A stretch of DNA of 64,000 nucleotides from Rhodoferax sp. OV413 (GTDB taxonomy: Bacteria > Pseudomonadota > Gammaproteobacteria > Burkholderiales > Burkholderiaceae_C): the NCBI RefSeq assembly GCF_900104385.1, contig NZ_FNJA01000006.1:186001-250000 (forward strand), given 5' to 3'. The notes below the pieces were generated by a model, which was not told the origin of the DNA, made no database searches, and worked only from the letters and a program-made list of their open reading frames with translations. The position numbers were made by a program, and so were the translations under genes. This document shows positions 1 to 8,227 of the stretch, one piece after another; the first letter of the stretch is position 1; each line of letters opens with the position of its first letter.

Positions 1-279
1 CAGATAGATCAGCACACCGTTGTTGTGCTCGGTGTCCCAGACCCGCAGCTTGCCAAATAGCATGACGGCGCGTTCGCGCGCAGCGGCGTCGCGCCACAGA
101 TAGCTCAGCGGCAGGCCGGCTTCGACGTAGATGCGGATTTCACCGGTATGCCTTTGTTCGCTGGCGCTGACCCGTTGGCCCAGACGCTCCAGCAGGGCTG
201 GCGGAACTGCGCGGCGCACGTCGGCGGCGCCCAGGCTGCTGTGCTGCAGAATCCGCAACACGGTTTGCCAGAGCGCCAT
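1..279 (-). CDS. TPM-domain protein, C-terminal part cut by window edge
   Basis: Reading the minus strand from an ATG at 277-279 gives 93 open codons that run off the left edge of the window. The protein begins MALWQTVLRI and ends here in HNNGVLIYL, which matches the 'NGVLIYL' strand of TPM-domain proteins (the small cytosolic or membrane partner often found beside YgcG-type proteins). The start codon overlaps the stop of the upstream TPM gene as ATGA, so the two are translationally coupled. The function of TPM pairs is not settled; some TPM domains have phosphatase or photosystem-repair roles in plants. Only the N-terminal part is visible, so total length is unknown. Confidence 0.75.
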   Translation of the reverse strand, partial: MALWQTVLRILQHSSLGAADVRRAVPPALLERLGQRVSASEQRHTGEIRIYVEAGLPLSYLWRDAAARERAVMLFGKLRVWDTEHNNGVLIYL

Positions 280-1154
280 CACCAGTTCCCCGAGGCGCCG
301 CCGCCGCCAAAATTACCGCCGCCACCCGAGCTGAAACCGCCGCCACCGCCGCCGCGCCCGCTAGAGCCAAAGCCGCCACCCGATCCACCCCAGCTGGAGC
401 CGCGCCCCAGGGAGGTGGGCGTGAAGCGCGATACCAGGGTGAACAGCAAGGCCGCGACCCCGGCCACGCCGGCAATCAACAGGCTGGTGGTGACGAACCA
501 GGCCAGGCCGCCGACCGCCGCACTGGCCACCAGCGAGCCGAACTTGGGGCCGAACACGCTGCGGGCCATCGCCGCGCCTATGGGCAGGGCAAACACCGCA
601 AACACCAGCAGCTCGGTCCAGTCGAAGCCCTCAAAGCCGCCCGTGGGCTGGGCGCTGGGCGCGGGCAGGGCTTCGCCCTTGATGCGCGCCATGATCTGCT
701 CCACGCCGGCATCCAGGCCGCCTGCGAAGTCGCCTTGCTTGAAGCGCGGCGTGATCACTTCATCGATGATGTTCTTGGCCGCCAGATCGGGAACCGCGCC
801 TTCCAGCGTCTTGGCGACTTCGATGCGCAGCTTGCGGTCGTTCTTGGCGACCAGCAGGATCAGTCCATCGCCTACGTCTTTGCGGCCGATCTTCCAGGCG
901 TTGCCGATACGGTTGGCGTAGCTGGCGATGTCTTCGGGCTGGGTGGTCGGCACCAGCAGCACGACCACCTGCGCGCCAGCGCTGGCCTCGAATGCGGTCA
1001 GCTTGGCTTCCAGCGCCTGCTGCTGCGCCGCGCTGAGTGTGGCCGTGGTGTCGATCACGTGCCCCGTCAGCGCCGGTACGGGCAGCACGCTTTGGCCGTG
1101 GCTGACCAGGCCCAACAGTGCCAAGTAGCACGCAACACACAGGCGTAGCAGCAT
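279..1154 (-). CDS. YgcG-type TPM-domain membrane protein with glycine-rich tail
   Basis: The protein has 291 residues: an N-terminal signal peptide (about residues 1-20), a TPM domain (about 30-160, including the 'GLILLVAKNDRKLRIEV' region), two hydrophobic segments around 175-235, and a C-terminal tail almost entirely of glycine and serine. This is the standard layout of the YgcG/TPM_phosphatase family. The protein is expected in the inner membrane with the TPM domain in the periplasm. It follows lemA by 6 bases and overlaps the next TPM gene by 4 bases, giving the common lemA-TPM-TPM operon. Its biochemical role is unknown. The low-complexity tail may make the C-terminal end hard to align. 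Confidence 0.85.
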   Translation of the reverse strand: MLLRLCVACYLALLGLVSHGQSVLPVPALTGHVIDTTATLSAAQQQALEAKLTAFEASAGAQVVVLLVPTTQPEDIASYANRIGNAWKIGRKDVGDGLILLVAKNDRKLRIEVAKTLEGAVPDLAAKNIIDEVITPRFKQGDFAGGLDAGVEQIMARIKGEALPAPSAQPTGGFEGFDWTELLVFAVFALPIGAAMARSVFGPKFGSLVASAAVGGLAWFVTTSLLIAGVAGVAALLFTLVSRFTPTSLGRGSSWGGSGGGFGSSGRGGGGGGFSSGGGGNFGGGGASGNW

Positions 1155-1160
1155 GGAGTT

Positions 1161-1745
1161 TTACTTTTTGAAGTCCACCACCGGCGGGGCGCTGATGGTG
1201 GCCTCGTTCTGCACCGTGAAGCTGGGCTTGGGCTGGTAGCCAAATACCTTGGCTGTCAGGTTGCTGGGGAAGCTGCGCGCCAGCACGTTGTATTCCTGCA
1301 CGGTGCCGATGAAGCGGTTGCGGGCTACGGTGATGCGGTTCTCCGTGCCTTCGAGCTGCACGCGCAGGTCGCTGAAGCCCTTGTTGGCCTTCAGGTCGGG
1401 GTATTTCTCCACCGTCACCATCAGCCGGCTCAGGGCGCTGCCTAGCTCGCCCTGGGCGGCCTGGAACTTGGCGAAGGCCTCGGGGTTGTTCAGGGTTTCG
1501 GGCGTGACCTGGATGGCTGTGGCCTTGGCGCGGGCCTCGACCACCTTGGTCAGGGTGTCCTGCTCGAAAGCGGCTTCGCCCTTCACCGTGGCCACGATGT
1601 TCGGCACCAGGTCGGCGCGGCGCTGGTACTGGTTCAGCACCTCGCTCCAGGCGGCCTTGCTTTGCTCGTCCAGCCGTTGAAAGTCGTTGTAGCCGCAGCC
1701 GCTAAGCGCCAATGCAAGCAAAAGAGCGGGTAACCAGCGTTTCAT
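1161..1745 (-). CDS. lemA: LemA family lipoprotein
   Basis: The product has 194 residues and starts with a lipoprotein signal (lipobox LSGC, cysteine 17). It is followed by the helical LemA core, including 'YQRRADLVPNIVATVKG', a family hallmark. LemA proteins form helical bundles at the membrane. No enzymatic function is established, though they are often co-transcribed with TPM/YgcG proteins as here (6-base gap to the downstream gene). The length is normal for the family. The lipobox suggests anchoring of the mature protein by a lipid rather than by the N-terminal helix found in some homologues. Confidence 0.9.
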   Translation of the reverse strand: MKRWLPALLLALALSGCGYNDFQRLDEQSKAAWSEVLNQYQRRADLVPNIVATVKGEAAFEQDTLTKVVEARAKATAIQVTPETLNNPEAFAKFQAAQGELGSALSRLMVTVEKYPDLKANKGFSDLRVQLEGTENRITVARNRFIGTVQEYNVLARSFPSNLTAKVFGYQPKPSFTVQNEATISAPPVVDFKK

Positions 1746-1863
1746 AAGGGTTCCTAGGTAAGTCTGGGCGTCTGGCCCATAGGCGTTTCACCTTAGCACA
1801 GATGCCTGGAGCAGCCACCCCAAAGCAGGGCAAAATCAAAGCACCCTCAATGCCTTGCACGCC

Positions 1864-2313
1864 ATGCCCAAAGCCAAACTCCAAGCGGCCACCGTGGGTG
1901 GCAGCGCCGACGACACCGAAGCCGCTTTTTACGATGCCTTACAAAATGGCGATATCGACAAGCTCATGGCCTGCTGGGCCGACGAGGACGATGTCGTCTG
2001 CGTGCACCCGGGTGGCGCGCGCATGGTGGGCGTGGCGGCGGTCCGGGCGGGGTTTGACGCGATGTTCAGCCAGGGCCGCATCCGCGCCTGGCCCGAGCAT
2101 GTGCGCAAGGTTGAAGCCCTGGGCAGCGCGGTGCACAACCTGGTCGAACGCATCGAGGTGATGACGGCCGACGGCCCGCGCGAGGCCTTTGCGGTGGCCA
2201 CCAACGTGTACCACAAGACCGCCCAAGGCTGGCGCATGGTGGCCCACCATGCGAGCCCGGGCACCGGCCAAGACATGCTGGAGCAGAACGCTGCGCCGAC
2301 TTTATTGCACTGA
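1864..2313 (+). CDS. NTF2-like/SnoaL-type protein
   Basis: A protein of about 149 residues from the ATG at 1864; an in-frame TTG at 1855 is an alternative start. It has the NTF2-like pattern of ketosteroid-isomerase/DUF4440 proteins: 'FYDALQNGDIDKLMACWADEDDVVCVHPGG', then 'GFDAMFSQG' and a C-terminal 'GWRMVAHHASPG'. Such alpha+beta barrel proteins bind small molecules or act as isomerases; the substrate cannot be read from sequence. It is divergent from lemA with about 118 bases between them, so it has its own promoter. A palindromic repeat element follows the stop. Confidence 0.75.
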   Translation: MPKAKLQAATVGGSADDTEAAFYDALQNGDIDKLMACWADEDDVVCVHPGGARMVGVAAVRAGFDAMFSQGRIRAWPEHVRKVEALGSAVHNLVERIEVMTADGPREAFAVATNVYHKTAQGWRMVAHHASPGTGQDMLEQNAAPTLLH

Positions 2314-2316
2314 CCT

Positions 2317-2384
2317 ACTTTTATAAAAAATAAGCCTCTGGCGCATACGGTGAAAGCACAATAAGCTATGAATTATGTAGCGCC
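2317..2384. repeat. Dispersed palindromic element, degenerate copy
   Basis: AT-rich flank, then 'cctctggcgcatacgg', then 'agctatgaattatgtagcg', matching the right arm of the better copies at 37510 and 49790. The left arm is degraded. The start codon of the following hydrolase lies in the right flank. Confidence 0.5.
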
Positions 2385-3363
2385 CTGGTGGTTGCCCGGT
2401 GGGCAGGCGCAAACCATTTGGCCGGCCTTGTATTCGCGCCGCGTGTTCGGCCCCAAGCCGCATTTCCGGCGCGAGCGCTGGATCACCCCCGACCTGGACT
2501 TCATCGACATCGACTTCTGCGACGCCGCCGCCATGGTGCCCGACCCGGCTGCCAGCGATACCGACCGGCCTCTGCTGGTGCTGTTCCATGGGCTGGAGGG
2601 CTCGTCCGGCAGCCATTACTCTGAGGCCTTTGCCGACTTCGCGCGGGCCCATGGCATGGGCTTTGTGGTGCCGCATTTTCGCGGCTGCAGCGGCGAGCTG
2701 AACCTGGCGCCACGGGCCTACCATTCGGGCGACTTTGAAGAAGTCGGCTGGATCCTCAAGCGGCTCAAATCTTGGCACCGTGGCAAGGTGCTGGCGGTCG
2801 GCATCTCCTTGGGCGGTAACGCCTTGCTGCGCTGGGCCGAAGAGATGGGTGACCAGGCGCGCCAGACGGTACGGGCCATCGCCGCCGTGTGTGCGCCCAC
2901 TGACCTGGCCGCCGCTGGCTGGGCCATAGGCCGCGGCATGAACCGGCAAATCTACACCCGCATGTTTCTGCGCAGCATGAAGCCCAAGGCGCTGCGCAAG
3001 CTGGAGCAGCACCCCGGCCTATTCAACCGCGAAGCACTGCTGGCAGCGCGGGATTTGTACGAGTTCGATAATGTGTTCACCGCCCCGCTGCATGGTTTCT
3101 CCAGCACCGAAGACTATTGGGCCCGGGCCTCGGCCAAACCGCATCTGGCGCAGATCCGCATCCCGACCCTGGTGGTCCATGCGCGCAACGACCCGTTTGT
3201 GCCGGTCTGGAGCCTGCCGCGGCAGGACGAGGTGGGCAACCAGGTCACGCTGTGGCAGCCCGCGCATGGCGGCCATGTGGGCTTTCCGCACGGCCCGCTG
3301 CCCGGCCATGTGCGCAGCATGCCGGATGCCGTCGGCGGCTGGCTGCTCCAATCGGTGAAGTAA
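2368..3363 (+). CDS. YheT-family alpha/beta hydrolase
   Basis: The product has 331 residues and opens with the family signature 'APWWLPGGQAQTIWPAL'. Catalytic elements are visible: the oxyanion loop 'FHGLEGSSGSHY', the nucleophile elbow GISLGGN with Ser147, the acid in 'HARNDPFVP' and the histidine in 'HGGHVGF'. YheT/COG0429 proteins are cytosolic alpha/beta hydrolases whose physiological ester or amide substrate is not known; some relatives hydrolyse short-chain esters. It is followed after 3 bases by a conserved gene of unknown function on the same strand, so the two are probably co-transcribed. Confidence 0.9.
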   Translation: MNYVAPWWLPGGQAQTIWPALYSRRVFGPKPHFRRERWITPDLDFIDIDFCDAAAMVPDPAASDTDRPLLVLFHGLEGSSGSHYSEAFADFARAHGMGFVVPHFRGCSGELNLAPRAYHSGDFEEVGWILKRLKSWHRGKVLAVGISLGGNALLRWAEEMGDQARQTVRAIAAVCAPTDLAAAGWAIGRGMNRQIYTRMFLRSMKPKALRKLEQHPGLFNREALLAARDLYEFDNVFTAPLHGFSSTEDYWARASAKPHLAQIRIPTLVVHARNDPFVPVWSLPRQDEVGNQVTLWQPAHGGHVGFPHGPLPGHVRSMPDAVGGWLLQSVK

Positions 3364-3366
3364 TGT

Positions 3367-3915
3367 ATGGATGACATCGTCAAACAAGCCATCGCTAAAT
3401 GGCCCAACGTGCCCGACTGCTATGGCTGGCTGGGCCTGGACGCGCGCGGCGGCTGGTACATGCGCGACGACCCGGCCCAGGCCGCCGGGCCGTTTGCTGC
3501 ATCTGCTGGCGGCACGCCACAGAGCAGGGGCTCGCTGCTCAAGCACGAGAAGCTGATCGACTTCATCCAGCGCAACTACGAGAGCGACGCGCGCGGCTGC
3601 TGGTTCTTCCAGAACGGGCCGCAGCGGGTCTATGTGGAGCTGGAGATCGCGCCCTATGTGTGGCGCGTGCACAGCGACTTTGCCATCACCGCCCATACCG
3701 GACAGGCAGCCCGGGTGCAGCGCTGTGTGCTGGACGAACTCGGCCATCTGTACCTGGAAACCAATCTGGGCTTTGGCCTGGTCCACACCCTGGACATGGC
3801 CTATGCCGCCGATGCGGTGGAGCAGGGCCTGTGGGTGCCGCAGCCCGCCGACGCCGCCACGCTGGAGAGCCGGTTCGGCTATGTGCTCAGCCCGCAATTG
3901 CTACATAAAAAATAG
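3367..3915 (+). CDS. Conserved protein of unknown function (DUF29xx type)
   Basis: 182 residues. The N-terminus 'VPDCYGWLGLDARGGWYMRDD' and the 'CWFFQNGPQRVYVELE' region look like a conserved proteobacterial family (I believe one of the DUF2944/DUF2946 group, but cannot confirm the number). No signal peptide or membrane segment is visible, so it is probably cytosolic. It sits 3 bases after the YheT-type hydrolase gene. The last codons (LLHKK-stop) are supplied by the left flank of a palindromic repeat, suggesting the original C-terminus was altered when the element arrived. Function unknown. Confidence 0.75.
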   Translation: MDDIVKQAIAKWPNVPDCYGWLGLDARGGWYMRDDPAQAAGPFAASAGGTPQSRGSLLKHEKLIDFIQRNYESDARGCWFFQNGPQRVYVELEIAPYVWRVHSDFAITAHTGQAARVQRCVLDELGHLYLETNLGFGLVHTLDMAYAADAVEQGLWVPQPADAATLESRFGYVLSPQLLHKK

Positions 3916-3960
3916 CTGCTTGCGCAGGTTGGATATGCGCTGGAACGTGATTCAGCCATA
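3899..3960. repeat. Dispersed palindromic element
   Basis: 'ttgctacataaaaaatagct' followed by 'gcttgcgcaggttggatatg' and 'cgctgg'. It overlaps the 3' end of the preceding gene and provides its stop codon. Confidence 0.6.
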
Positions 3961-3986
3961 AAAAAAGGCCGGTAATGCCGGCCTTT
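3960..3986 (-). terminator. Intrinsic terminator of the cytochrome c gene
   Basis: On the minus strand the 9-bp stem aaaggccgg/ccggccttt with a 5-base loop is followed by a run of U (plus strand A61-A66). It lies between the two convergent genes and is oriented for the cytochrome gene. Confidence 0.8.
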
Positions 3987-4014
3987 GTCATGGTGGCCAC
4001 GTGGGCCATTCGAT

Positions 4015-4599
4015 TTACTGTGGAGCCGATGCCGCGTCGGTGGGCGCTGCAGCCACGGGCTTTTGCGGCACCGGGAACTTGGCACCGCCGGCATTGGCCA
4101 TGTAGACCACGGCGCGGGCGATTTCGGTATCTTCAAAGTCGCCGCCGCCCTGGGCACCCATAGCGCCCTTGCCCTTGAGCGCGGAGTGCAGCAAGGCCTC
4201 GTAGCCGGTGGCAATGCGGGCCGCCCAGGCGCTGGCTTCGCCAAACTTGGGCGCACCGGCCACGCCTGCGGTGTGGCAGGTGGTGCACTGGGCCTTGAAG
4301 ACTTCTTCTCCGGACTTGAGCTCGCGGTTTGCATCGCGGATTTCCACCACGCCCACCTTCTGGATGCGGGCAGCGACGGCCTGGCTTTGCGATTCTGCGG
4401 TCATGCCGCCCAGCACCATGGTGTCGGCGGAGTTGGTGCCGGCCGGCTTGGCGTCGGAGACGACGTAGTACACCAGGCCGATGATGATGAAGATCGGCAC
4501 CACAAACGAGAAAAACACCGCGACGAGCAGTTGCTTGGGGTTTTTTATCGGGCCAGTATGGGCTTCTTCGGCCGCATGATCATGGGGATTGGCGCTCAT
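4015..4599 (-). CDS. Membrane-anchored cytochrome c5-type protein
   Basis: 194 residues from the ATG at 4599, which has a good ribosome site (GAGGA, about 5 bases upstream). Residues 25-47 form one transmembrane helix. After a spacer comes a single class I haem domain with the CTTCH haem-attachment motif, ending in an Ala/Pro-rich tail. This layout (N-terminal anchor, CxxCH, 'VVYMANAGGAKFP') is that of the short cytochrome c5 family common in Burkholderiales, which carries electrons in the periplasm towards terminal oxidases. The partner cannot be inferred from the neighbours. An upstream extension to 4662 is open but lacks a ribosome site. Confidence 0.88.
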   Translation of the reverse strand: MSANPHDHAAEEAHTGPIKNPKQLLVAVFFSFVVPIFIIIGLVYYVVSDAKPAGTNSADTMVLGGMTAESQSQAVAARIQKVGVVEIRDANRELKSGEEVFKAQCTTCHTAGVAGAPKFGEASAWAARIATGYEALLHSALKGKGAMGAQGGGDFEDTEIARAVVYMANAGGAKFPVPQKPVAAAPTDAASAPQ

Positions 4600-4730
4600 G
4601 GTGTCCTCAAAAATTCGGGGGGCTTTAATTAGCCCGCGAGTATAACCGTCACCCCTTGGCAAGCCCCATGGGGAGCCACTTTCTGCGTTGAAATGGGGAC
4701 CACCGGGCAGCGGCTACAATCGCTGGCGTT

Positions 4731-4806
4731 GCGGCTGTAGCTCAGTGGATAGAGTATTGGCCTCCGAAGCCAAGGGTCGTGGGTTCGATCCCCGCCAGCC
4801 GCACCA
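4731..4806 (+). tRNA. tRNA-Arg(CCG)
   Basis: A 76-base cloverleaf with acceptor stem gcggctg/cagccgc, anticodon stem ttggc/gccaa and loop ctCCGaa (anticodon CCG at 4764-4766, reading CGG), T-loop ggttcgatcc and an encoded CCA end. It is a complete, ordinary tRNA. No partial duplicate was seen elsewhere, so no sign of integration at this site. Confidence 0.97.
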
Positions 4807-4849
4807 TCTTCTCTAGAATAGGCACAAACCCTAGAGAACACCCATCGCA

Positions 4850-6820
4850 TTGACCACACATTCCCTTCCCTCCCTTTTAGACGCACTGGATGCCGACGCG
4901 CCACTGGCGCAGCGCCATCTGTGGCTTATCGGTTTGCTGGACTGGATACGTGGCGACAGGCTGTCGCCGGAAGACTCGGTTGCCCGGGTCCAGCGCTTTC
5001 TCGAGGCGCTGCAGTCCCGTCCTGAACTGCAGGTACGCCTGCGCCAATGGTGGCGGATACTGGCCGAAACCGTGGACAGCACCATGGTGCTGTCGGACCA
5101 CGGCTTCTCCCCGCGCACGGCTTTCTTCAGCGAGTTCGTCGACCGCGTGCGCTGCAAAATCCTGCCGGGCACACCCGAGACCACCGATGCCGGCGAGCTG
5201 TTCAACCTGGCCTTTACGTCGGCCCAGGACGCAGCCTGGCTGTCGGCACTGGACGACGTCAGCCTGCAGCGCATCGGCAACCTGCTGTCCTCGCCCTCGC
5301 GCACGCCCGGCGTCACGCTGTGGCAGGACGAGCTGCTGCAGGCCATCACGTTCTGCGCCAGCCAGATTCTGGCGACCGGGGTGGCATCCGAGCTGCGCCT
5401 GCGCATGAGCGTGGCGGCCCGGCAAGCCGAGCCCTTCAACAACCTGCCGGCCGATGTGGAAGCCCTGCGCCTGGCTTTTATCGCCACGCCGCGTGAGCTG
5501 CCCGAGCTGGAGGCTGCGGCCCAGCGTTTGCGAGAACGGCTGGAGCTGTGCCGCCAGGCCGCGGCCAGCGTCTACCCGCATTTGAACGACCACGGGATTT
5601 CGGTGAACCTGGTGTTCATCCTGCGCCAGCTGCGCGAACGCCTGCTGCGGGTGCGCGACCTGATGGACTGTCTGCTGTCCAGCACGCCCGAGGCCAGTGC
5701 CGCGCGCCTGGTGTCGCGGCTGACCGAGGCCGGGCAGGAGCGGCGCAGCCTGCGTTCGCTGGTGCGCGCCAATGCGTCCATGCTGGCCGCCAAGGTGACC
5801 GAGCGCAGCGCCGAAACCGGCGAGCACTACATCACCCGCGACCGTGCCGAGTACCGCGGCATGCTGGCCAAGGCGGCCGGCGGTGGCGCGGCTACGTCGC
5901 TGACTACGCTGCTGAAGTTCTTGATCACCGCCATGGGCATGACGGCCTTCTGGGCCGGCATGCTTTCAGGGGTGATGTATGCGGCCAGCTTTGTGATGAT
6001 CCAGCTGATGCACTGGACCCTGGCCACCAAGCAGCCGGCCATGACCGCGCCGGCCATGGCCGCCAAGCTGAAGGACTTGAAAACCAGCGACGCGATTGAA
6101 GACTTCGTCGACGAGGTGACGCACTTGGTGCGCTCCCAGGTGGCCGCGGTGATCGGCAACGTCGGCATGGTCACGCCCTGCGTGCTGCTGATCAGCGCGG
6201 CCATGCTGTGGGCCAGTGGCAAGCCGATGATCAGCCGGGTCGATGCCGAGCATGTGTTCCAGACCCTGAGCCTGCTGAACCCCAGCACCTTGCTGTTTGC
6301 CGCGTTTACCGGGGTGCTGCTATTTGCCGCCAGCCTGATCGCCGGGGCGGTGGAGAACTGGTTTGTGCTGCACCGCCTGGACTCGGCGTTGCGCTACAAC
6401 CCGCGTATCACGCGTGTGCTGGGCTCGGTGCGGGCCGACCGCTGGGCGCATTTCATGCGCGAACACATCTCGGGCTTTGCCTCGAATATCTCGCTGGGCT
6501 TGATGCTGGGCCTGCTGCCGCCGGTGCTGGCCTTTGTCGGCCTGGGGCTGGAGGCGCGCCACGTCACCCTGTCCACCGGCCAGCTGGCCGCCGCCGCCGC
6601 GGCCTACGGTCTGCCGGTGTGGAAGATGTCGATCTTCTGGTGGTGCGTGGGGGCGATTCCGCTGATCGGCTTGCTGAACCTGACCGTCAGCTTCTACCTG
6701 GCGTTGCAGCTGGCCTTGGGTGCGCACAGCGTCAGCGGGCTGGACCGCCAGCGGCTGCGTTCGGCCGTGCTGCAGCGCCTGCGCCGCCAGCCGCTGAGCT
6801 TTCTCTGGCCGCGCAAGTAA
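4850..6820 (+). CDS. SpecificRecomb-family membrane protein ('site-specific recombinase')
   Basis: 656 residues from a TTG start 44 bases after the tRNA. The N-terminal half is soluble and helical. The C-terminal half (about residues 345-640) has several hydrophobic segments ('FLITAMGMTAFWAGMLSGVMYAASF', 'VGMVTPCVLLISAAMLW', 'LNPSTLLFAAFTGVLLFAASLIAG'). This matches a family named 'site-specific recombinase' after a gonococcal Gcr protein, but the membrane topology and absence of recombinase catalytic motifs make that name doubtful. Real function unknown. The TTG start is chosen because it gives the normal family length; there is no strong ribosome site. A palindromic repeat follows the stop. 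Confidence 0.8.
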   Translation: MTTHSLPSLLDALDADAPLAQRHLWLIGLLDWIRGDRLSPEDSVARVQRFLEALQSRPELQVRLRQWWRILAETVDSTMVLSDHGFSPRTAFFSEFVDRVRCKILPGTPETTDAGELFNLAFTSAQDAAWLSALDDVSLQRIGNLLSSPSRTPGVTLWQDELLQAITFCASQILATGVASELRLRMSVAARQAEPFNNLPADVEALRLAFIATPRELPELEAAAQRLRERLELCRQAAASVYPHLNDHGISVNLVFILRQLRERLLRVRDLMDCLLSSTPEASAARLVSRLTEAGQERRSLRSLVRANASMLAAKVTERSAETGEHYITRDRAEYRGMLAKAAGGGAATSLTTLLKFLITAMGMTAFWAGMLSGVMYAASFVMIQLMHWTLATKQPAMTAPAMAAKLKDLKTSDAIEDFVDEVTHLVRSQVAAVIGNVGMVTPCVLLISAAMLWASGKPMISRVDAEHVFQTLSLLNPSTLLFAAFTGVLLFAASLIAGAVENWFVLHRLDSALRYNPRITRVLGSVRADRWAHFMREHISGFASNISLGLMLGLLPPVLAFVGLGLEARHVTLSTGQLAAAAAAYGLPVWKMSIFWWCVGAIPLIGLLNLTVSFYLALQLALGAHSVSGLDRQRLRSAVLQRLRRQPLSFLWPRK

Positions 6821-6821
6821 A

Positions 6822-6876
6822 TTTATAAGAAATAAGGCTGTAGCGCAGGTAGTACCTGCGCTAGCAGCTATCAATT
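6822..6876. repeat. Dispersed palindromic element, near-perfect hairpin
   Basis: Arms gctgtagcgcaggt and acctgcgctagcagc (6837-6868) pair over 14 bp around a 3-base loop. It fills the gap between two convergent genes and may help end transcription, though there is no U-run. Confidence 0.8.
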
Positions 6877-7790
6877 CAGGAGTCTTCAGTCGCCTCTGGC
6901 TTCAGGGCCAGCGCGGCGCTGTACAAGACTTTGCGTGGCTGGCCGGTGATGTCGGTACACAGCTGCACCGCGGTTTTCAGCGGCAGCGCTGCCAGCAGCA
7001 GCTTCAGTACCCGCAGATCCTGGGCCGGCGCTTCGGCCGGTGGGGCAGGGTGCACCACCACCACAAATTCCCCCCGGGTGCGCGAGGACTGGGCGGCCAG
7101 CCAGGTGCTGAGCTGCTGGGCCGGCACGGTGGCGATTTCTTCAAACTGCTTGGTCAGCTCGCGCGCCACCGTCACCGGGCGGTCGCCCAGGCAGGCCAGG
7201 CTGCGCGCCAGGGCTTCGATGCGGTGCGGGGCTTCCAGCAGCACCACGGCCCGCGGCTCGGCCAGCAGGCCCTGGGCGGCGGTATCGCGTTCGGTGGCCT
7301 TGCTGGGCAGGAAGCCGGTGAACACAAAGCCTGTGTCTTGCACGATGCCGGCGGCACTCAGCGCCGCCGTGATACTGCTGGCGCCGGGCAGCGGCACCAC
7401 CGGGATGCCGACGGCCCGTGCAGCCGCCACCACCCGCGCGCCGGGGTCGCTGATGGCTGGCGTGCCGGCGTCGCTGGCGTAGGCGATGCGTTCGCCCTGC
7501 TGCAGCCGGCGCACCACGTTCTGCGCAGCTTCGGTCTCGTTGTGCTGGTGCACGGCCAGCAGCTGGGCGTTGGGCTTGTCGATGCCGTAGGCGCGCAGCA
7601 GGGCCTGGGTGTGGCGCGTGTCCTCGCAGGCAATCGTGTCCACCAGGCCCAACACATGCAGGGCGCGCAGGCTGATGTCGCACAAATTGCCGATGGGCGT
7701 GGCCACGATGTACAGCGTGCCGGCCGGATAATGCTGCGAAGCTGCGGCCTCGTGCGCGGCACTCAAGGCGGAGGCAAAAGAAGCGCTCAA
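6876..7790 (-). CDS. rsmI: 16S rRNA (cytidine(1402)-2'-O)-methyltransferase
   Basis: 304 residues. The tetrapyrrole-methylase-like fold starts with the diagnostic 'GTLYIVATPIGNLCDISLRAL', followed by 'DTIACEDTRHT' and 'YASDAGTPAISDPG'. RsmI adds the 2'-O-methyl group of C1402 in the 30S decoding centre using SAM. The start is a TTG at 7790, supported by a GAGGA ribosome site 6-7 bases upstream on the minus strand. That site lies inside the coding sequence of the divergent yraN, and the two genes share their first base pair. The rsmI/yraN/diaA/dolP neighbourhood is the same as in enterobacteria. Confidence 0.95.
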   Translation of the reverse strand: MSASFASALSAAHEAAASQHYPAGTLYIVATPIGNLCDISLRALHVLGLVDTIACEDTRHTQALLRAYGIDKPNAQLLAVHQHNETEAAQNVVRRLQQGERIAYASDAGTPAISDPGARVVAAARAVGIPVVPLPGASSITAALSAAGIVQDTGFVFTGFLPSKATERDTAAQGLLAEPRAVVLLEAPHRIEALARSLACLGDRPVTVARELTKQFEEIATVPAQQLSTWLAAQSSRTRGEFVVVVHPAPPAEAPAQDLRVLKLLLAALPLKTAVQLCTDITGQPRKVLYSAALALKPEATEDS

Positions 7791-8179
7791 TGGGATTCCT
7801 CAAAAAGATGGGTCTGGCCACGCCGACCACCAAGCAAGCCGGTGATGCGGCCGAAGACCGGGCGCTGGCGCATTTGCAGGCCCAGGGCCTGCGTCTGCTG
7901 GAGCGCAATTATCGGACGCCTGGGCGCGGCGGCGGCGAAATCGACCTGGTGATGCGCGAACCCGACGGCACGGTAGTGTTTGTCGAGGTGCGCCAGCGCG
8001 CCAGCGCAGCCTTTGGCGGGGCCGCGGCCAGCATCAGCGCCACCAAGCAAAAGCGCATTGTGTTCGCCGCCCGCAGCTATCTGCTGCGCCTGCACACCCC
8101 GCCGCCCTGCCGGTTCGACGTGGTGCTGATCGAGTACGCGGGCATAGAGTGGCTGCGCGCTGCCTTCGATGCAGGCTGA
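7790..8179 (+). CDS. yraN: YraN/UPF0102 family protein
   Basis: 129 residues. The PD-(D/E)XK nuclease-like fold of UPF0102 is visible: 'QAGDAAEDRALAHLQAQGLRLLERNYR', 'GGEIDLVMRE' and 'VVFVEVRQR', which carry the E-D-ExK residues. A nuclease-type role, possibly in recombination or DNA uptake, is assumed for the family but not demonstrated. The ATG at 7790 shares its position with the divergent rsmI start; an internal ATG at 7808 is the alternative. diaA follows 48 bases downstream. Confidence 0.92.
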   Translation: MGFLKKMGLATPTTKQAGDAAEDRALAHLQAQGLRLLERNYRTPGRGGGEIDLVMREPDGTVVFVEVRQRASAAFGGAAASISATKQKRIVFAARSYLLRLHTPPPCRFDVVLIEYAGIEWLRAAFDAG

Positions 8180-8227
8180 ACTTTCGTTTACAAACCGCCT
8201 CATACAGCACAGGTATCATTCCGCACC

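Noticed and set aside
2368-2391. Start of the YheT-type hydrolase as a product of the palindromic element
   Set aside because: The N-terminal MNYVAPWWLPGG is the normal family start, so overlap with the element flank (agctatgaattatgtagcg) is probably chance or a degenerate boundary.
4731-6820. tRNA-Arg next to a 'recombinase' gene as a sign of a genomic island
   Set aside because: No direct repeat of the tRNA end, no true integrase motif, and the neighbourhood is ordinary chromosomal genes with normal composition.
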